From assembly GCA_021780585.1 (NCBI GenBank), contig JAJXYM010000377.1, positions 1-10,600 of the forward strand: a stretch of 10,600 bases of DNA, read 5' to 3'. Origin of the DNA: Deltaproteobacteria bacterium (GTDB lineage: Bacteria > Desulfobacterota > Binatia > Binatales > Binataceae). The notes under the pieces are model-generated. The model made no database searches. It was not told the origin of the DNA and saw only the letters and a list, made by a program, of their open reading frames with translations. This document shows, piece after piece, positions 6,264 through 10,600 of the stretch (the stretch's first letter is position 1; each line of letters begins with the position of its first letter). The position numbers were made by a program, and so were the translations under genes.

Positions 6264-8687
6264 TCAATTGCCAGGCGCCGACCCTCCCGGCGCGGCTTCC
6301 CAATCACCGCCCCCCGGCGGCGGCGCGGACGCCGGCGTCGTGGCGGCCGGCGCGCTGGTCTTGATCGGCGCCGCGCTCATCCCGGGCGAGGTATGGAACG
6401 GGCAGACCTGCGTGGGCGCCATCGCCTTGGGAAAAACGCCCTCGACCGCGTCGGGACAATACGGTCCGGCCAGATAGCCGGTGGCCGGATCGACCCGCGC
6501 CATCGTCATATCGGGCGGCCTCGTGAAGTCCAGCGCCGGGCGCGGCGCGGTGGCCGCCTGCATGAAATTCGTCCACGCCGGCAATGAGGCCTCGGCTCCG
6601 GTCAGGCCGAGCGCCTCTTTCTGATCGAAGCCGGTCCAGACCACCGCGAGCAGATTCGGCGTGAAGCCGGCGAACCATGCGTCGACCGAATCGTTGGTCG
6701 TTCCGGTCTTGCCGGCGGCCGGCCGCGTGAAGCCGAGCTTGCGCGCGCCTTCGCCGGTGCCGTGGTTGATCACCTGCTCGAGCATGAAGTCCATCATGTA
6801 GGCGAGTTCGGGCGAGAGAACCTGCTCGGCCTTGAGCTCGTGGCCCTCGATCACCCTGCCCGATTGATCGAGCACGGCGGTGACGGCGTAGGACGGGACC
6901 GACAATCCCTCATTGGCGAGAATCGCGTAGGCTTCCGCGATTTGCATCGGAGCGACTTCGATTCCGCCGAGGATAATCGATGGATAGGGCGGCAATTCGC
7001 CGAAGCCGAGCTTTTCGCCCATCGCGATTACCCGGTCGAGGCCGATCGCGTTGGCCAGCCGCGAGGTCGCCGAATTGAGCGACTCTTCGAGCGCGAATTC
7101 GAGCGTGACGCGGCCGAAGTAGCGGTTCTTGTAGTTGCGCGGCGTCCAGGTGTTGTCGCCGATCTGCCAGGTAAAGGGGGTATCGTCGATATAGCTGGTG
7201 GGCAGGAAATGTTCGGGACCGCCGTCGAGCGTCTCACGCAAGGCGGCGAGATAGGTCACCGGCTTGAACGCCGATCCGGGCTGGCGCTTCGATTGGGTGA
7301 CGCGGTTGAACTGGCTTTCGCGGTAGTCGCGTCCGCCCACCATCGCGCGGATCTTCCCGGTCTGCGGCTCGATCGCGATCAGGCACGATTGCAGCTCCTC
7401 GCTCTTTTCCTTGCGCCGGAGCTGGGGATGGCGCGCTTCGAGATCGTCGAGATTATTCTGGATCGCGCGTTGCGCCTCTTTCTGCATATGCACGTCGAGC
7501 GTGGTGAAGATGCGCAGGCCCTCGCCGGTCAGCACCGACGGCGGATAGCGATCGTTCAGTTCGCGCTTGACGTAGTCGACGAAGTAGGGCGCGTCGTTGG
7601 TCTCGGTGAAGGGCTCGCGCGCGCGCAGCGGCTCGGTCACAGCGTCGTCGTACGCGGCCTTGCTCACGTATCCGTCCGCCAGCATCGAGGCGAGCACCTC
7701 GTTGCGCCGGCGCGTGGCGAGCGCGGGATGGCGCAGCGGGTTGTAATGATTGGGCGATCGGATCATGCCGGCGATCGCCGCCATCTCGGCGATATTCAGA
7801 TCGCGCGGCTCCTTGGAGAAATAGAATTCCGACGCCTCCCAGACGCCGTAGATTCCCTCCTGTCCGCGCTGACCCAGATAGATATCGTTGATATAGTTTT
7901 CGAGGATCTCGTCCTTGGAATAGAGCCGCTCCGCGATATACGCCATCAGCGCTTCCTTGACCTTGCGATGCCAGTCGCGCCGGCTGGTCAGGAAGAAGTT
8001 CTTCATCAACTGCTGCGTCAGCGTCGAGCCGCCCTGGACTACGCGCCCGGAAATGAAATCGACCCACGCTGCCTTGAGGATCCGCACCACGTCGATGCCG
8101 TGATGCTCGTAGAAGCGATGGTCCTCGGCGGCGAGGATCGCGTCGATGAAGGCGGGCGGAATGTCCGCGAGCGGCACGAGCCGGCGCTGCTGCCAGTCGC
8201 CCTGGAAGATCGCGCCGAGCAGTTCCGGTTCGAGTTCGAGCGAATACAGCGGCTCGCGCGTCACCCCGTCGGCCATCGCGGCGATCGTTCCGTCCGCGCC
8301 GAGCTTCATCGCGATCAACTCGCCCGGAAAACTGCGATAGGGATAGGCGAAGCTGTGCAGGAAAATCGCCAGGCGGCCGCGCTTTTGATCGTAGGCGAAT
8401 TCGCCCCGATCGCGCACCGCCGCCGCGCTGGCCACGCGATGGTAATTGAGCCGGGCCAGGCGCTCGAAGAAACCCAGATCGTCGAGCCGCTGGCCGGGAT
8501 AGATCAGGCTCGAATCGGAATAGATGCGCGACGGGATGGTCCAGCGCTTGCCGGCGAAGCGCGTGACCACCTCCAGTTCGAGCGAATCGTAATATTGCAC
8601 GAACCGGTAAAGCGCCGGTCCGATCGCGAACAGGGCGATCGCGGCGCACGCAAGCAAGGTGAATTTGAAGACGCGCCCGACGCTCAT
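6264..8687 (-). CDS. mrcB: bifunctional peptidoglycan glycosyltransferase/transpeptidase, PBP1B type
   Basis: This class A penicillin-binding protein polymerises lipid II and cross-links peptides in the periplasm. Its 807 residues comprise a signal anchor at about 7-27, then a UB2H-like region (about 50-145, with IPSRIYSDSSL and YPGQRL) as in PBP1B. The glycosyltransferase 51 domain has catalytic E188 in AAEDHRFYEHHG, GGSTLTQQLMKN near 219-230 and a YINDIYLGQ stretch. The transpeptidase has S472-x-x-K475 in PGSAFK, SLN at 536-538 and KTGTT at 660-664. The tail has a Cys pair (C744, C762) seen in many class A enzymes and a Pro/Ala-rich end. An alternative GTG start at 8738 adds 17 basic residues, with GGAG only two bases ahead; I chose ATG 8687 for its compact anchor. 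The TPR gene follows after 92 bases. Confidence 0.93.
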   Translation of the reverse strand: MSVGRVFKFTLLACAAIALFAIGPALYRFVQYYDSLELEVVTRFAGKRWTIPSRIYSDSSLIYPGQRLDDLGFFERLARLNYHRVASAAAVRDRGEFAYDQKRGRLAIFLHSFAYPYRSFPGELIAMKLGADGTIAAMADGVTREPLYSLELEPELLGAIFQGDWQQRRLVPLADIPPAFIDAILAAEDHRFYEHHGIDVVRILKAAWVDFISGRVVQGGSTLTQQLMKNFFLTSRRDWHRKVKEALMAYIAERLYSKDEILENYINDIYLGQRGQEGIYGVWEASEFYFSKEPRDLNIAEMAAIAGMIRSPNHYNPLRHPALATRRRNEVLASMLADGYVSKAAYDDAVTEPLRAREPFTETNDAPYFVDYVKRELNDRYPPSVLTGEGLRIFTTLDVHMQKEAQRAIQNNLDDLEARHPQLRRKEKSEELQSCLIAIEPQTGKIRAMVGGRDYRESQFNRVTQSKRQPGSAFKPVTYLAALRETLDGGPEHFLPTSYIDDTPFTWQIGDNTWTPRNYKNRYFGRVTLEFALEESLNSATSRLANAIGLDRVIAMGEKLGFGELPPYPSIILGGIEVAPMQIAEAYAILANEGLSVPSYAVTAVLDQSGRVIEGHELKAEQVLSPELAYMMDFMLEQVINHGTGEGARKLGFTRPAAGKTGTTNDSVDAWFAGFTPNLLAVVWTGFDQKEALGLTGAEASLPAWTNFMQAATAPRPALDFTRPPDMTMARVDPATGYLAGPYCPDAVEGVFPKAMAPTQVCPFHTSPGMSAAPIKTSAPAATTPASAPPPGGGDWEAAPGGSAPGN

Positions 8688-8752
8688 CGCCCGCCCAACG
8701 CGAATGCTCCGGCTCCGCCGGCCGGCGCGCGGCCGCACGCGGCTCCGATCGA

Positions 8753-8770
8753 AATATACTTCACCGTGAA
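8753..8770 (-). promoter_or_regulatory. possible -10-like element and small palindrome upstream of the PBP1B gene
   Basis: The short gap between the protease and PBP1B genes is AT-rich for this genome. It holds a perfect TTCAC-C-GTGAA inverted repeat (8760-8770) beside TATATT (8758-8753 on the minus strand). There is no convincing -35 at normal spacing: TTGATT is only 11 bases away. It could be a weak internal promoter with an operator, or chance. Confidence 0.2.
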
Positions 8771-8771
8771 A

Positions 8772-10289
8772 TCAACCCTGGCGCCTGAGCGGAATGAACA
8801 GCGTGCCGGTCGCGCGCCGCACCAGCAGCAGCACGATATCGTGTCCGCCGCCGGCGCGAAAGGCGCGCCGGAGCGCCTCGACGCCGGCCACTTCGCGCTG
8901 GTCCACTTCAACGATAACGTCGTCCGCGCGCAGGCCGGCGCGCGCGGCGCGGCTGCCCGCCTCCACCCGCGCGACCATCACGCCGCCGTCCGCCGCGATT
9001 CCCAGCGCGCGCGCCATCCCGGCGCTCAGTTCCTTAACGTCGAGTCCGTAGGTCTCGGGCGCGTCGGCGTCGGGCGCGCCGGCGCTCGCCAGTTCGGCCT
9101 CGCGCGAGGCCTCGACGGTAAGCTTGAGCTCCCGCGCCGCGTGGCCGCGCATCACGGAGAGCGTCGCCTGACGGCCGATCGGAACGGCGCCGACCATCAG
9201 CGGCAATTCCTGCGCCTCGCGGATCGGGCGACGGTCGAGGGCGACGATGATATCGCCGGGTTTGAGGCCGGCGGTCGCCGCCGGACTATGCTCGAGCACC
9301 TCGGAGACCATCGCGCCGCGCGTCTCGTCGAGTCCGGCCGCCCGCGCGGCGGCTGGCGTGACCGGCTCGATATAGACGCCGAGCCATCCGCGCGTCACCG
9401 CGCCGCGGGCGAGCAGTTGCGGCAGCTCGGCCTTCACCAGGTTGACGGGGATCGCGAAGCCGATACCCATGCTGGAGCCGGTGCGGGTGTAGATCGCCGA
9501 ATTGACGCCGATCACGGCGCCGCGCAAATCGATCAACGGACCGCCGGAATTGCCCGGATTGATCGACGCGTCGGTCTGGATAAAGTCGTCGTAACTGCCG
9601 GGAATGAAGCGGCCGCGCGCGCTCACGATCCCGGCCGTGACCGAGTGATCGAAGCCGAACGGATTGCCGATCGCGATCACCCATTCGCCCACCCGCACGC
9701 CGTCGGAGTCGCCCAGCGGCGCCACCGGCAACGCGAAGGAGGCGTCGATTTTGAGCAGCGCCACGTCGGTCTTGGCGTCGCGTCCGATTACCCGCGCCTT
9801 GAAATCGTGCCCGTCCCGCAGCGTGACGACGATCGCGCCGCCGTCCTCGATCACATGGTTGTTGGTCAGGATGTAGCCGTCGCGGTTGATGACGAAGCCG
9901 GAACCGAGGCTGTGCGGAACGGGCAGGTCGCGCCCTTCGAACGGGGCGCCGAAGCGATCGAACGGGTCGCTCTGGTCCTCGGGCGATCCTTCGCCCACGT
10001 CGCGCGCGGGCTTGCGCGCGGTCGAAATATTCACGACGGCGGGCGAAAGCCGCGCCGCCAGCGCGACGAAATCGGGCAGGGAGCCGGCCGGACGCGCCGC
10101 CGCGACGCGCAATTCCGTCCATAGCGGTTCGGCTCGCGCCGCGACGGCCGTGGCGGCGACAACCACGAATGCGGCGGCCAGCGCGGCCGCGATTGCGGCG
10201 CCGGGCGTCCGCGACGGTTTTGCCGCGGGCGCCGGATTCAGCCCGCCGGCGTCCGTCCGATCAGCGCGATAACGTGCGCGCCTGTTCAA
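8772..10289 (-). CDS. degQ: periplasmic serine endoprotease, DegP/DegQ (HtrA) family
   Basis: This trypsin-like protease/chaperone acts on misfolded envelope proteins. Its 505 residues comprise an Arg-rich start, a hydrophobic signal segment at about 31-50 and a likely cleavage after AARA (residue 53). The protease domain has H145 in TNNHVI, D175 in KTDVALLK and S248 in GNSGGP. Two PDZ domains follow, at about 300-392 (with GWLGV and AGLKPGDII) and 410-495 (with AGLRADDVIVEVD). A loop at about 91-126 resembles the DegP/DegQ LA loop. The only standard start that keeps the signal is TTG at 10289, 29 bases inside the DUF1844 gene and without a visible ribosome site, so the start is uncertain. 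It is followed after 33 bases by the PBP1B gene (84 to its preferred start). DegP and DegQ cannot be told apart from sequence alone here. Confidence 0.93.
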   Translation of the reverse strand: MNRRARYRADRTDAGGLNPAPAAKPSRTPGAAIAAALAAAFVVVAATAVAARAEPLWTELRVAAARPAGSLPDFVALAARLSPAVVNISTARKPARDVGEGSPEDQSDPFDRFGAPFEGRDLPVPHSLGSGFVINRDGYILTNNHVIEDGGAIVVTLRDGHDFKARVIGRDAKTDVALLKIDASFALPVAPLGDSDGVRVGEWVIAIGNPFGFDHSVTAGIVSARGRFIPGSYDDFIQTDASINPGNSGGPLIDLRGAVIGVNSAIYTRTGSSMGIGFAIPVNLVKAELPQLLARGAVTRGWLGVYIEPVTPAAARAAGLDETRGAMVSEVLEHSPAATAGLKPGDIIVALDRRPIREAQELPLMVGAVPIGRQATLSVMRGHAARELKLTVEASREAELASAGAPDADAPETYGLDVKELSAGMARALGIAADGGVMVARVEAGSRAARAGLRADDVIVEVDQREVAGVEALRRAFRAGGGHDIVLLLVRRATGTLFIPLRRQG

Positions 10290-10600
10290 CGTATTTCATG
10301 CGCAACTCGAACAGGATCGCTTCGATCAGTTGCGCTTCCTCGCGGTCGAGATTCCCGTGCGTCTTGCGCTGCAACATCCCGATAATATCGATAATCTGCT
10401 GGGCCGCGTTCAGATCGGGCGACGCCTGTCCGGTTTCGGGATCGGCGATATCGCCCAGATGCATCAACGCCTGCGTCGACAGTCCGACCAGAAAGGCGCC
10501 GAACGTCACCTCCGGCTCGGGACCGGCGGCGGGACCGTGCGCCGCGGCGGCGCCGGCCAGCAGCGGCGCGGCGCGCAGCGGCGATTCGACCGACTCGCCG
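10261..10600 (-). CDS. DUF1844 family protein (start beyond window edge)
   Basis: The last 112 codons are visible; the frame is open to the right edge, so the true start lies outside. A GTG at 10509 lies just where the conserved domain begins and is unlikely to be the start. The conserved part resembles the small DUF1844 proteins frequent in deltaproteobacteria: VTFGAFLVGLSTQALMHLG, then DPETG, QQIIDIIGML, KTHGNLDREEA and ELRMKYVEQ near the end. It is predicted mostly alpha-helical and cytoplasmic, without signal or catalytic motif. The visible N-terminal part is an Ala/Pro-rich linker. No function is established for the family. Its 3' end overlaps the proposed start of the HtrA gene by 29 bases. 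Confidence 0.85.
   Translation of the reverse strand, partial: GESVESPLRAAPLLAGAAAAHGPAAGPEPEVTFGAFLVGLSTQALMHLGDIADPETGQASPDLNAAQQIIDIIGMLQRKTHGNLDREEAQLIEAILFELRMKYVEQARTLSR

Noticed and set aside
6166..6303. Longer start for the TPR gene, at 6303
   Set aside because: It would overlap the end of the PBP1B gene and place 44 Arg/Ala-rich residues before an otherwise normal signal peptide.
4927..6364. Overlapping plus-strand frames opposite the TPR gene
   Set aside because: They mirror the low-complexity Pro/Ala linker, giving Gly/Ala/Arg runs. The minus strand has a signal peptide and TPR repeats.
6762..10124. A 1120-codon open frame on the plus strand, antisense to the PBP1B and HtrA genes
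   Set aside because: It lies opposite two clearly real genes with intact motifs. In this GC-rich genome the sense codons TTA, CTA and TCA, which create antisense stops, are very rare, so long antisense frames are expected. The translation shows no recognisable domain.
1..10600. Mobile element, phage, CRISPR, tRNA or defence system
   Set aside because: No transposase, integrase, inverted-repeat ends, regularly spaced repeats or tRNA-like folds were seen. All genes are conserved housekeeping or envelope families with uniform composition.

Overview
This window is a compact block of eleven same-strand (minus) genes of ordinary cellular function in a very GC-rich diderm bacterium. By eye GC is roughly two thirds or more. 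The gene set suggests a deltaproteobacterial-type (Desulfobacterota or Binatota-like) lineage: a DUF1844 protein, a periplasmic HtrA, a PBP1B-type peptidoglycan synthase, TsaD-RsmA-MutM, YjbQ, a type IV prepilin peptidase, Tmk and DNA polymerase III delta'. The lineage guess is low confidence; the diderm assignment rests on the HtrA and the PBP1B-like architecture.

Layout in transcription order, from the right edge to the left: DUF1844 (start cut off at 10600); HtrA/DegQ protease (10289-8772); bifunctional PBP1B-like synthase (8687-6264); exported Pro/Ala-rich TPR protein (6171-5107); tsaD (4981-3950); rsmA (3908-3045); mutM (3052-2219); yjbQ (2165-1767); prepilin peptidase (1741-866); tmk (866-228); holB N-terminus (228-1, cut off). 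Gaps are 0-125 bases, several starts and stops overlap (TGATG or 8 bases), and no terminator or divergent gene interrupts the run, so one long operon or a few nested ones is likely. The right half is envelope quality control and wall synthesis; the left half is tRNA/rRNA modification, DNA repair, nucleotide supply and replication clamp loading.

I found no mobile element, CRISPR array, RNA gene, phage gene or defence system. No stretch over 300 bases lacks a gene. The most notable observation is an in-frame amber codon in the TPR gene. Beyond it the same frame stays open for 42 Pro/Ala-rich codons and ends in an ATGA overlap with the tsaD start, which looks like the true or ancestral end of the gene. 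Second is the adjacency of this exported, long-linker TPR protein to a PBP1B with a UB2H-like domain, which invites comparison with the Lpo activators of enterobacteria. The rest is conserved, syntenic housekeeping DNA.
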